Assembly (NCBI GenBank): GCA_035610835.1
Contig: CM069448.1
Coordinates: 2,728,001-2,792,000, forward strand
From: Ophiura sarsii
Lineage: Eukaryota > Echinodermata > Ophiuroidea > Amphilepidida > Ophiuridae
DNA length: 64,000 bases
Direction of reading: 5' to 3'
The notes beneath the pieces are model-generated. The model was not told the origin of the DNA. It ran no database searches and saw nothing but the letters and a program-made list of their open reading frames with translations. The stretch's first letter is position 1, and each line of letters starts with the position of its first letter. The position numbers and the translations under genes are program-made. Shown piece after piece: positions 11,180 to 20,611 of this stretch.

Positions 11180-12060
11180 CCAGTACATTATTAGACTGCC
11201 GTATGAAACAAAATAGCTACGAACTATATTTCATTCTCATTCGTATTTAGTTTATTGGATTTCTTTAAACGTAAAAATAACGTGTTTCGAAAGATTTATT
11301 TGCTTCGAATTACCACGTCCATTTGCACACGCACCCCCCACCAAACCCTAAAAAACCCTTAAACGCCCTTTGTGCCCCCGCCCCATTCTCCGGATGTAGT
11401 GTGTATAGGCATTATGACAACTAATGGACCATTTTCGAGCGCGTTTTGTATAAAACATGCCCCCCCCCCCCCGCTCTCAAATTTTCTGAGCTGACTGCAC
11501 AAAAATCAATCTACGTCACAAATTGCGAATAGGTCTATGATCATGACAAAATGAGATTGCCTTTTTAGAAACGCGCCCTGTTTTTTAATTTTATCAGTTT
11601 TTCCCTGGTAAATATTGATGATAGTCATGGTTATCAAATCTTTAAGTAAAAATGAAATAATGGGTTAATGAATTTGAGATACATCTTTTTACCAGGGTCT
11701 CACTCTCAAATTTGTGTCAGCGTAAAAGTACTTCCATTTATCATGTTTATTGTTAAATAAAATTAACTTGAAGGCGTGACACATTTTTCACTGTTTACCA
11801 CACTATCTCGTAAGATCACACTAAACAGATGGAAAGCGACAGTAATCAACATCTTTATCTTTATTATAACAAGTATGCATTTTGTGTAAGTAAGATAAAA
11901 CTAGCCACTAACTTGTTATTATTGGTCGGACATTCCATTCATATTAACTTACCTGTATATACATGTACATGTGTAGTTTAGGCTACCTGCAAACTCCTTT
12001 CGTGAGCGGTTGAACCCGATTCCCTATAACGTTCGAAATGGATGTCTTGCATAAATACTA
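11180..12060. other. Gene-free stretch
   Basis: AT-rich sequence with a 13-base C run at 11460-11472. No gene or repeat boundary recognised. Confidence 0.45.
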
Positions 12061-12061
12061 T

Positions 12062-12600
12062 GGGATTACATTAATGTCAGTGATAACATAATATAACATC
12101 ACTGCAATAATTTAACCCCCTGGTCCCTCTGTAGCAGTTACTCTGTTGGATGCATGGATCGCTGTAACGATGGCATCCATCGCCTGTAGCCAAGACTGAG
12201 GTGTGTATGTCACTGAAATGTAGATAGACACGGTACCTGGAAACACCATTATTAAGCTTCACATAGGCATAGGGCCTAATCATCACTGCGAATATTCCAT
12301 CCTGTCTGCCTGGGCCTTTTACATCAGCACTGCTGTTCGTTTTATTTAGATGCACATGCACTGCGTGGACCTCTTATATGGTAAACGTTATAGACCTCTT
12401 TGTGAAGACCCTGATTTCCTGGACATCTGCAATGTTTGCTTAAACTCTGAACCCAATGCTCTGTCCCTCTGCTATTTGAAGTTGATGATTGTGCATGAGA
12501 TCCGGGGATTACATTGAAATCAGTGACAGCATGATCACTGCAATATTGTAACACCCGGCTCCTCTGCAGCTCCGCTGTTGTTGTCTATGCGTCTGTACAG
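12062..12600. repeat. Diverged direct duplication, about 443-bp spacing
   Basis: The GGGATTACATT block with the following CACTGCAATA and CCTCTG landmarks at 12062-12160 recurs, diverged, at 12505-12595. It looks like an old tandem duplication of unknown non-coding sequence. Open frames on the minus strand have no recognisable domain. Confidence 0.4.
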
Positions 12601-12933
12601 AATACAAACCTCTCTTGTGGTATCCCAGCCGTGATCTTGTTTGTGGTTGGTCTTGGCGTGTACTCCACTCGGTTGAAGATTACCTGCACAAGATATCTGG
12701 TATGACATCCTAGCCACAAACCTCGTCAGTTGTTGAAGATCTAACTGCATTTTAGGCCCGTTATCTCTGTGCTCAGAGAATTATTGCCTGCTTGTGGTTC
12801 CCAGGCTAAATTCTATTTAACCAGCACTTGTGTAACTGTGTCAGGCAGAATTAGAAGTGCGAAATCAAGACATTGGGCTTCAGATAATTGGTGCCTTTTA
12901 CTCTAGACATTTTATACAGTGCTGCTTTATATC

Positions 12934-13025
12934 TGTAAGATACACTACCTCAAGTGTATACAAAGAAGTAATAAACGTGGCTTGTCATACACAACTTACA
13001 TCATGTGTGCTTCGTAATTATTATA
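12934..13025 (+). repeat. 5' LTR (92 bp)
   Basis: Identical over its whole length to 14845-14936. It starts with TG, as LTRs usually do, but ends in TA and not CA. Confidence 0.88.
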
Positions 13026-13040
13026 TGGTGTCAGAAAACA
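13026..13040 (+). promoter_or_regulatory. Putative primer-binding site
   Basis: TGGTGTCAGAAAAC starts at the first base after the 5' LTR. TGGTGTCAG is a common start of tRNA primer sites in metazoan Ty3/gypsy elements. Confidence 0.65.
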
Positions 13041-13366
13041 CGATATTGACATCAAAAAACCAGACTCTCATCAAGTCATCAGGGTGAATGATGTCAATAA
13101 AAGAACTCAACTACCTCCACAAGGAAGGTTTGACGTATAAAAAAATAAATTAAGCCTGTACTTTAACTTTGAAAAGTTGAAGCAATGCACAAAAATCGCC
13201 AAGGTGCAAAATTTTGAACCTTTGTCATGTCAACAAGTGACGACCACCAGACGACCGTACGCAAGCTGGTGAATGGAAACAGTATCTGCTGGCTATTAGT
13301 AAGCCTAATCATGAACTAAAGGACCCTAAACCTATTCAGAATTGATTACAAAATCAACTTTGTATA

Positions 13367-14441
13367 GCATCTGATCTGTTTGCTTGGAAAGGAGATACCT
13401 ATCTACTGACAGTTGATTATTATTCCAAGTTTATCGAAGTAGATAAACTCGTCGATCAGTCAAGTGCATCAACCATAGAAGTTCTTAAATCACAAATTAG
13501 TCGCCATGGAATCCCGGAGATTCTGAGGACAGACAATGGTCCTCAATTCTCATCGAGCGAATTTCAAAACTTCTGTAAGGAATACCAAATACAACACAAA
13601 ACATCATCACCCCCATTACCCACAATCCAACGGTGAAGCAGAGAGAGCAGTACAAACAGTCAAAAATATGTGGAAAAAGTGCAATGACAAGTACTTAGCG
13701 TTGTTAGATTATCGCACCACACCACTGACTAGTTGTGATCTCTCACCCGCACAACTCCTAATGGGACGCAGACCAAGAAATAAACTCCCTGCAGCAAGAC
13801 ATCTTCTCATACCAAAACCAATCAACCCAGAAGAAGTCAAGAGACGTCTCTCTAAGGACAAATCAACCCAAGAGCGTTATTACAACAATAAAGTAGGTGA
13901 TCAAGATCTTCCACCACTTCGACCCGGAGATCCTGTAAGAATGACCCCTCTTCCCGGTACCAATAAATGGCTTCCTGCCAAAGTTATTCAACTTCACAGT
14001 CCACGGTCGTATGTAGTTGAATACAACGGCAGAAAATACCGCAGAAACAGAAAAGACTTGAGACTCTCAACCTTTAAAGCAAATCAAGACTATGTGGCTG
14101 TCCCCAATCCCAGAAACCAATATACAGCTACAGCTGAGAGACCTGCCAAGTCCTCTGACCCCCCACGGTCTACAACACCTAAAGACCACCCACACAAGCC
14201 AATACCCACACCAGCCGCTGAGAGACCCAGACCTGAGAAACCACAACCAGAGTCCAGAACCAGACAAGCCGAGTCCAGAACTAGACAAGCCGAGTCCAGA
14301 AATAGACAAGCCGAGTCCAGAAATAGACCACCAGAGTCACCAAGACCCAGACCAACATCCAGCCGCAAGGAGACACCACCGCCTGTGTACACTACCAGAA
14401 GCGGAAGATGCAGTAAACCACCACAGCGCTTGGATATCTAA
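13367..14441 (+). pseudogene. Ty3/gypsy integrase (frameshifted)
   Basis: Retroviral-type integrase that would insert the element cDNA. The catalytic triad is visible. The first Asp lies in TVDYYSKF (codon at 13415), the second in RTDNGPQFSS (codon at 13532) and the Glu in SNGEAERAV (codon at 13635). A run of five C at 13610-13614 carries what looks like one extra base, which shifts the frame between the second Asp and the Glu and makes the gene non-functional. The downstream frame is open to 14441. It contains a beta-rich C-terminal region (KWLPAKVIQL and YRRNRKDLR) and then a Pro/Arg/Glu-rich tail with four tandem RQAESR-type units (about 14256-14325). The zinc-binding N-terminal part of integrase is missing, lost in the internal deletion just upstream (about 13340-13370). 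Confidence 0.88.
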
Positions 14442-14831
14442 AACCCCTTTGTTAGTTTGGATACTCAAATCTGAGCATTTCTTTTGGAAACTTTATTTGT
14501 TTACTTTAGTTATATTTAGCAACCTAAAATTTTGTTGTGAAAAGGCATAATACACATTGCAAGTCTCAGATCAAAATTAATGTGATCATTCATCATGTTG
14601 ATGATAATCAGTCAAAGTCAATGCAGAACTCTTATACCCAACTGATTTTGATATTTCAGATCTGTTCTGATTCTGAATAATTTATTCAATTGCATCTAAT
14701 TGAAATGAGAGAATTTCATAGACTCTAATATCATCTTGTGAACCTTAAGTTTTGCTATGGACAATACAAATGCAAGCTGTTCACTATTAATCTCTCATAT
14801 GGAATTTAATATCCAGTTCACATCTTTCCAT

Positions 14832-14844
14832 AAAGAAAGGGAGA
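14832..14844 (+). promoter_or_regulatory. Polypurine tract
   Basis: AAAGAAAGGGAGA lies immediately before the 3' LTR, the expected position of the plus-strand primer for LTR-element replication. Confidence 0.75.
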
Positions 14845-14936
14845 TGTAAGATACACTACCTCAAGTGTATACAAAGAAGTAATAAACGTGGCTTGTCATA
14901 CACAACTTACATCATGTGTGCTTCGTAATTATTATA
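14845..14936 (+). repeat. 3' LTR (92 bp)
   Basis: Identical to 12934-13025 and followed by the duplicated target TATC. Confidence 0.88.
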
Positions 14937-14995
14937 TATCAACCAGCATGAATTGGTTACAGTGACTCTTTTCAGACAAGGCAACAATCGCCTAC

Positions 14996-15394
14996 AATCT
15001 CAGTTCAATTTTCATGAGTAAGGTATTTGTACGCTGGCCTATGTCAAGTATTACTCTGGAGTCATCGTATGAGTCTAGAATCTCAGTTCAATTTCCATGA
15101 GGAAGGTATTTGTACGCGGGCCTATGTCAAGTATTACTCTGGAGTCATCGTATAAGTCGAGAATCTCAGTTCAATTTCCATGAGGAAGGTATTTGTACGC
15201 TGGCCTATGTCAAGTATTACTCTGATTCGTCGTATAATTTCCATGAGGAAGGTATTTGTACGCGGGCCTATGTCAAGTATTACTCTGGAGTCATCGTATA
15301 AGTCGAGAATCTCAGTTCAATCTCCACGAGGAAGGTATTTGTACGCTGGCCTATGTCAAGTATTAATCTGGAGTCATCGTATAAGTCTAGAGTA
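14996..15394. repeat. 83-bp tandem repeat, about 4.8 copies
   Basis: Units begin at 14996, 15079 and 15162, then a shortened unit, then 15308. Each contains AATCTCAGTTCAATT and GGTATTTGTACGC. Adjacent units differ by only a few bases, so the array is young. Confidence 0.85.
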
Positions 15395-15762
15395 AAAGTC
15401 ACTTTTACTGTGGAGCCAAGCGTATTTCTTAGCAACTTCACCTTAAAGAGTTCCTGTATTCGTTAGTTTCACCCTTTTACACCAACATTCATTTGACATG
15501 TCTTATGATAATGCTGTTGACTCGCAATCATTTTGTACTCTTTCTAGTGAAAACAATTAATCATCTTTTAGTGTAGTGCTGTAAACGAGCATTTATTATT
15601 TCATATGATACTAAAACAGATTACATAATCATCAGAAATTACAGATAGATAAATAATTAAAAGATTAACAGCTACTTAGTATAACCACGAACGTTTTCGT
15701 CTCAGTTGCCTTGAACTTCAAAACTATTGTTCTTACGATGTTGTTTAAGTATATAAAATAAG

Positions 15763-17171
15763 GACATCAATCAGTATGGTAACATTAAAAAGGTCTCTAC
15801 CTCACATTAGGCCACAAAAAAAGAGTTGACTTGCCCTTTCCGACCGACCCGAATTTTCGGATTTTTTTTTTTTTTTTAATTGAAAGAAGCACATAACAAT
15901 AAAGAAAGATGAAACGTGTTTTCGAGTAGTATCTGCTTGTTTAAAAATCAAAAAAAAAAAATCAAAAAAAATCTTTAAAACGTGTTTTTGTGCAGTAAAT
16001 TTTCAAAAAATTTCAAAAATTTCAACCAAAAGAAATCCGACCGTCCGACCCTGACTTTGACCCTGAAAGGGCAAGTCAACTTTTTGGGGGGCCTTATCTA
16101 GATAGTCTGATACATTTACTGCACACAGGAGCTGATTTACCTAAAAATATAGGCACTGTTGTCTTGACTAATTTCTCAAAGGCATTTGACCTTATTGACC
16201 ACAATTTACTCATTTCCAAGCTTGTACAGATAGGAGTGAGAGAATCAATCATTCCATGGATTTGTAGTTTTATTTCTGATAGACAACAGTGTATCAGATA
16301 TAACCAAACTCTGTCTAACTACACAAAGTTAAATGGAGGGCTTTCACAAGGTACCAAATTAGGTCCTTTGGGTTTCCAAGTTATCATAAATGATGCAGCT
16401 TCAGATGCTGGTGCCAATGTGTGGAAATATGCTGATGACTTAACTCTTGCTTCAAATGTCACTAATTCTGCTAAAAGCACCCTGCAAGATGACTTAGACA
16501 GTTTTGTTAATTGGACCAAAAACAATAATTTGACACTTAATCCATCCAAGTGTCAGGGGCTTCAAGTATGCTTCATGCGGGACCCTCCAACACCAACTAT
16601 GACTTTTGATGATGTTCCCCTTAAGTTTGTGAAATTTGCTAAAATCTTAGGCATTTGGCTTCAAGATGATTTAAAATGGGAGAAGCAAACTAAAGGAAAT
16701 GCTCAAAAAAGCTAATAGCCGCATTTACATGCTCCGCAATCTAAAAAGATTAGGTTTTACTTTTGAAGAACTTGTAATTATTTACAAAGGCTATGTTAGA
16801 CCTTTGTTGGAATATGGAGATGTAGTTTGGGGATCTTCATTGACATGTGATCAATGTACAATTCTCTCGAGAAAGTGCAAAGAAGAGCTTGCAAAATGAT
16901 GCTTGGCAAACAATACAGCTCATATACGGATACAGTCGAAAACTGTGGATTGGATACTCTTTCTGACCGTAGGAAAAATCATAGCACAAAATTTGCCAAA
17001 TCTCTGCCAGATTGTAACCGCACTAGTACCCTTATGCCACCTACGAGGCAATCTGTGCATGGCAGGGAATTGCGCAATTCCAATTCCATCTCCCTTCTCA
17101 CTTGTAGGACCAAACGGTTCAGAAAGAGCCCCATACCATATTTTGCTGACTTGTTAAATAATAAATCCTAA
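15763..17171 (+). pseudogene. Non-LTR retrotransposon reverse transcriptase (CR1/L2/Jockey-type), partial
   Basis: C-terminal part of a LINE ORF2 polymerase. It starts with a QYGNIKK/HYLDSLIHLL segment split by the MITE at 15810-16093. It continues with the KAFDLIDHNLLISKL finger motif, LSQGTKLGP, the catalytic YADD (near 16428) and LNPSKC, then the thumb and C-terminal tail with YVRPLLEYGDVVW, QRRACKMMLG and RKSPIPYFADLL. Frameshifts near 16700 and 16870 break the frame. EEP endonuclease and the 5' part of the RT are absent, the usual 5' truncation of LINEs. The tail closely resembles that of the LINE at 34595-35970, so the two belong to one family. AT-rich 3' UTR follows to about 17450. Confidence 0.88.
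15810..16093. mobile_element. MITE inserted in a LINE (Harbinger-type, TTA duplication)
   Basis: The ends GGCC, an A run and GAGTTGACTTGCCCTTTC, and the inverse GAAAGGGCAAGTCAAC, a T run and GGCC, are complementary. TTA flanks both sides (15807-15809 and 16094-16096). Removing the element and one TTA restores the LINE reading frame across the junction, which confirms the boundaries. It is related to 1019-1910; a further single end of this type lies at 61664. Confidence 0.78.
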
Positions 17172-17955
17172 TTGTTCTTTTACTCATGGTGCAATATAAT
17201 ATTATAATATTATTTTAAATATATACCGGTAATATTTTTTATATTTCTTGTGCAATATAATGGGGTGTTTTTTATACATATTTTTAGTATGCCTAAATGT
17301 ATGTGAGGGCTTCCAGAGACTTGAGAGTTTGTTAGTTAGGATTGTGTGATAGGGGAGGGGGCTGTGATAAGTGACTGTGGTGTGGGTGATGGGTGAGTGG
17401 GGGTGGGTGGGTGGGGTGTTTATCCTTTTTTTATGTATGCGACAGCCTTTTTGGTGTGACTGTGGTGTGGGTGATATTTTTTTTAATGTCTTCTTGCTGA
17501 TATTGTAAAACCAGTGATTGAGTCAAATAATTGGAAAATTACCAACTAACGTTTCATCATAACTTGGCCAGTCAGATTTCACCAGAGTTATGAACACTTT
17601 TAACGTATTTGTCTATAATACTCTTTTTTGTTATAACATATAAACCCTTTATAATTATAAATCAACTTAAATTATATTAACTACATGTAAAACCACATAA
17701 AATGCAGAATAAATAAATGTTTATAATATGAGATACTCAGAGAATATGCTAACTATAATTATTAACAATAACACAGAAAACATACACAAAGAAATATAAA
17801 TTATTGAACCCTAAAATATATATATTTAATTAATAAATAGTATGCACACATAAGTTATTGTTTCCAAATAACATGTTCTACATACACAAATTCAAACAGA
17901 ATATTATCGATTCCAATATAAATCGGTGCAAAACATTCTAACGTAACAAACATAT
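17172..17955. other. LINE 3' UTR and AT-rich gene-free DNA
   Basis: Repeated GTGCAATATAAT phrases and a GGTGGGTGGGTGGGG stretch near 17400, then strongly AT-rich DNA. No gene seen. Confidence 0.45.
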
Positions 17956-18502
17956 GGTCACCTCCAGTTAAATGTGAGTTTACTGTTGCCCGCGCGCGTC
18001 CAAAAGTCACCCGCGTGATATATGTATTATTTTTTAAATATTTAATTATTTCATTGTTTAAAGCTTTTCATAAGCTTTTTAACACTTTCCTGGCGATAAA
18101 ATTAGCCGATGAGCCGCATTTCAATACTTCCGGATTGGCAAAACATTTTTGGGAAGTAAAAAACTCAGCACGAAACTTGCAACTGTCGCTTTGTATTGAA
18201 ATGTGTGCATTTGAAGCATATTCGACATATTTATTCGGTAGTGTGTTGAATGGACCAACTTGGTACCCGACTTATTTTTATTCACGCTACTGTATAGCAT
18301 GAATTTTAAAACCAGCCAGACACTGACGATAAAAATTGATCGAAACTGAAACTTAAATACGATACCGCGAACAGTGACAGGCGATCCGAGTGACAGGAAT
18401 TTGCTGATCGCTGGTATATACCGTATATAGAGCACTAGCAAAGCGATCATCAACGGCACCGGTCCATGCCTGGCGTTTACAACTTTCGTAAGTACCGTTT
18501 CC

Positions 18503-18638
18503 GGCAATATCCTCAAATAGGTCTTACATACAGAATAAAGCACAAGGCAGCAATTGTTTTGCAGTTGATTTGCATTGTAAATATGATAGCTGCCGTGTGC
18601 TTTATTCCGTATGTAAGACCTATTTGAGGATATTGCCA
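18503..18638. repeat. Near-perfect 41-bp inverted repeat
   Basis: The left arm, 18503-18543 (GGCAATATCCTCAAATAGG onward), is the inverse of 18598-18638 with one mismatch. The loop is about 54 bases. Confidence 0.75.
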
Positions 18639-18726
18639 GCAAAATATAAAGTGCAAAATTCGGCAACCGCCATCTTTAAAAAACAAAAATAAAACAAGAA
18701 GAGTCTTTAAAAATAAAAACAGCGCT

Positions 18727-19290
18727 CAGAAGGGTAAAGTTGAAAGGGAATGGGATGTGGGGATGGGATGAGGAGATAGCGTGAGGGGATGAGAATGAGG
18801 GGAGGGGAGATGGGAATTGGGATGGTTGGGTGAAGGGATGGGATGATGTGAGCGGATAGGGCGGGGATGAGGATGGGTGAGGATGAGGGGAGACGGTTGG
18901 GGATGAAAATTGGGGTGTGGGGATGGGATGAGGGGATAGGGTGTGGGGAGGGGATGCGGATGGAAATTGGGGTGTGGGGATGGGATGAGGGGATAGGGTG
19001 TGGGGAGGGGATGCGGATGGGGAGGGGAGGGGAGACGGTTGGGGATGGACATTTGGGTGAGGGGATGAAGGGATGGGGATGGGAAATGGGGCGAGGGGGC
19101 GGGGTGGGGGATGGGTGAGGATATTAGGTGAGATGGTTGGGGATGAGTGGTGTGGGTGAAGGGATGGGGTGTGGGGATGGGATGAGGGGATAAGGTGTAG
19201 GGAGGGGATGATAGGTGAGGTGATGCGGATGGGGGAGACGGTTGGGGATGGAAATTGGGGTGAAGGGATGGGGTGAGGGGAGGGGATGGT
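18727..19290. repeat. Purine-rich G-tract minisatellite
   Basis: About 560 bp almost without pyrimidines other than T, built from GGGGATGGGATGAGGGGAT and GGTGTGGGGAGGGGAT phrases in an irregular 30-60-bp period. The plus strand has dense G3-G4 tracts (G-quadruplex capable). Pro/His/Ser-rich frames on the other strand are artefacts of this composition. Confidence 0.8.
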
Positions 19291-19577
19291 GATGCATATT
19301 CAACATGTATATATATCATTAATATTCAAAAAAGGGATGCAAATATGAGTAGACTCCTTTATAAAAGAAACAAAATGCAAAACCAAGGCAGTAGGTGGTG
19401 GTAGGACATAATTAACAGCTTTTGAATTGTATTCGTACCTTGGATAATAGTTACCAACGCCGACAATATTAAATCAGGTGACTTTACCCCAAAATATTAC
19501 AATATTAATATTAAATAGTCACCTCGTCCTGCTTTTCAAAAACGCAACAGTAAACTCACATTTGACCGGAGGTGGCC

Positions 19578-20611
19578 TATTGTGTCAGCTTTAAAAGAAA
19601 AAGCTCATGACTTTATGAGGACACTGATTTTCTTACTTTGGTAGTAATACGTGGTTCAGGTCGTATAAAACAGTGTCGTATTTTGATACAACCGGTATAC
19701 AATGAATGACTTATACGAATTAAGGATTAAAACTTCATAAACCACTTTACATTACATTATATTATTCATTAAAGGTTTCACACAATTGTAAATAAAATAT
19801 GGAAACTTGTCCAAAATATCCTGGTTTTTGTCTTAACATATCGTTCAATTTTTTTCTTCTTCTGACATAATTATACAGAATCTAAGAATAAGGTAATTAA
19901 CGGCTGGTGCTACCATAGCCAACACTCAGGGTAAATCAAAAAACCATGACATTGTTGTTGTTTGTATAAAAGTTATTCAATATACATAGTTTATCCACCG
20001 AAAAATGAAGTAAACGACAAAATGTGACAGGTTTTGTAAGCTGATCCCCTTTTCACCATTCCAACGGGATTATTGTAATTCAAATAAATCAACCTAAAAG
20101 CAGGATTCGATCTGCCCGCTATTATGTACTTTTACTTGTAACTTGTCATTCCATTATATGGTCATATAACTGGTGTATAATAACATTTCTGAACAATGGG
20201 GTCAAGTGACTTCGCTTACGTCTTTGCCGTTTTTCATTAATTCTAGAATTATATATTTACTCTACTAAAAAGGCGTTTATAAGTAAGATTTATTTTGATG
20301 TTTTAATGTTATTATTATACAAGAAAAAATGATTTCATTTGAAAAACAACGTATGCCTTCCACCAGAATGTCAATATTACTGAAATCATTTGAAGAAACA
20401 AAACAAAAGTTGCCCGTTTGGACCACTCTCTAATGAAACTACTTTGGTCATAATTTGTTACCCATCTTTTCGTTCACATGTCTAATAACCTTATTTCGTT
20501 CTCATGATAAGTCATTTAATAATTGTCTTTTGTACTTCACGTGGACGCCTTTTAAGGGTTAAATGTGTTCTTAAGGGGTATGATATGGCAAATAACTGAA
20601 TGTATGATTTG
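19578..20611. other. Gene-free DNA including the receptor 3' UTR
   Basis: AT-rich and without a coding frame. On the minus strand, an ATTAAA (20515-20520) and an AATAAA (20289-20294) lie 92 and 318 bases beyond the receptor stop codon and are plausible polyadenylation signals. Confidence 0.45.
20289..20294 (-). terminator. Candidate polyadenylation signal AATAAA
   Basis: AATAAA on the minus strand about 318 bases after the stop of the LRR-GPCR. ATTAAA at 20515-20520 is a nearer alternative. Position only; no cleavage evidence. Confidence 0.35.

Larger units (their letters stand above)
12930..14940 (+). mobile_element. Internally deleted Ty3/gypsy-type LTR retrotransposon
   Basis: Two identical 92-bp direct repeats (12934-13025 and 14845-14936), starting TGTAAGATAC and ending TTATA, bound a 1.8-kb interior. 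They are flanked by a 4-bp duplication TATC (12930-12933 and 14937-14940). A primer-binding-type TGGTGTCAG follows the 5' LTR directly, and a polypurine tract AAAGAAAGGGAGA abuts the 3' LTR. Only integrase and a short gag-like leader remain; protease, reverse transcriptase and RNase H are missing. Such short LTRs recall the Mag branch of Ty3/gypsy (Bombyx mag has LTRs of similar size). LTR identity implies a recent insertion. Confidence 0.88.
17956..19577. mobile_element. Inverted-repeat-bounded element carrying a minisatellite
   Basis: A 34-bp end at 17956-17989 (starting GGTCACCTCC) is matched in inverse at 19544-19577 with about four mismatches. The flanks TAT (17953-17955 and 19578-19580) could be a 3-bp duplication. 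The interior holds a near-perfect hairpin and a purine-rich minisatellite (listed separately). No transposase is seen; the minus-strand frame over 18121-18666 has no known domain. Family unknown. Confidence 0.55.

Noticed and set aside
14067..14392. Gly/Leu/Ser-rich minus-strand frames opposite the integrase tail
   Set aside because: They are shadows of the RQAESR repeat on the plus strand.
18121..18666. 181-codon minus-strand frame as a membrane protein
   Set aside because: It runs through a 41-bp hairpin, has no recognisable domain and lies inside an inverted-repeat element.
18726..19319. Pro/His/Ser-rich 197-codon frame on the minus strand
   Set aside because: It is the translation of a purine-rich minisatellite, open in several frames because of composition.
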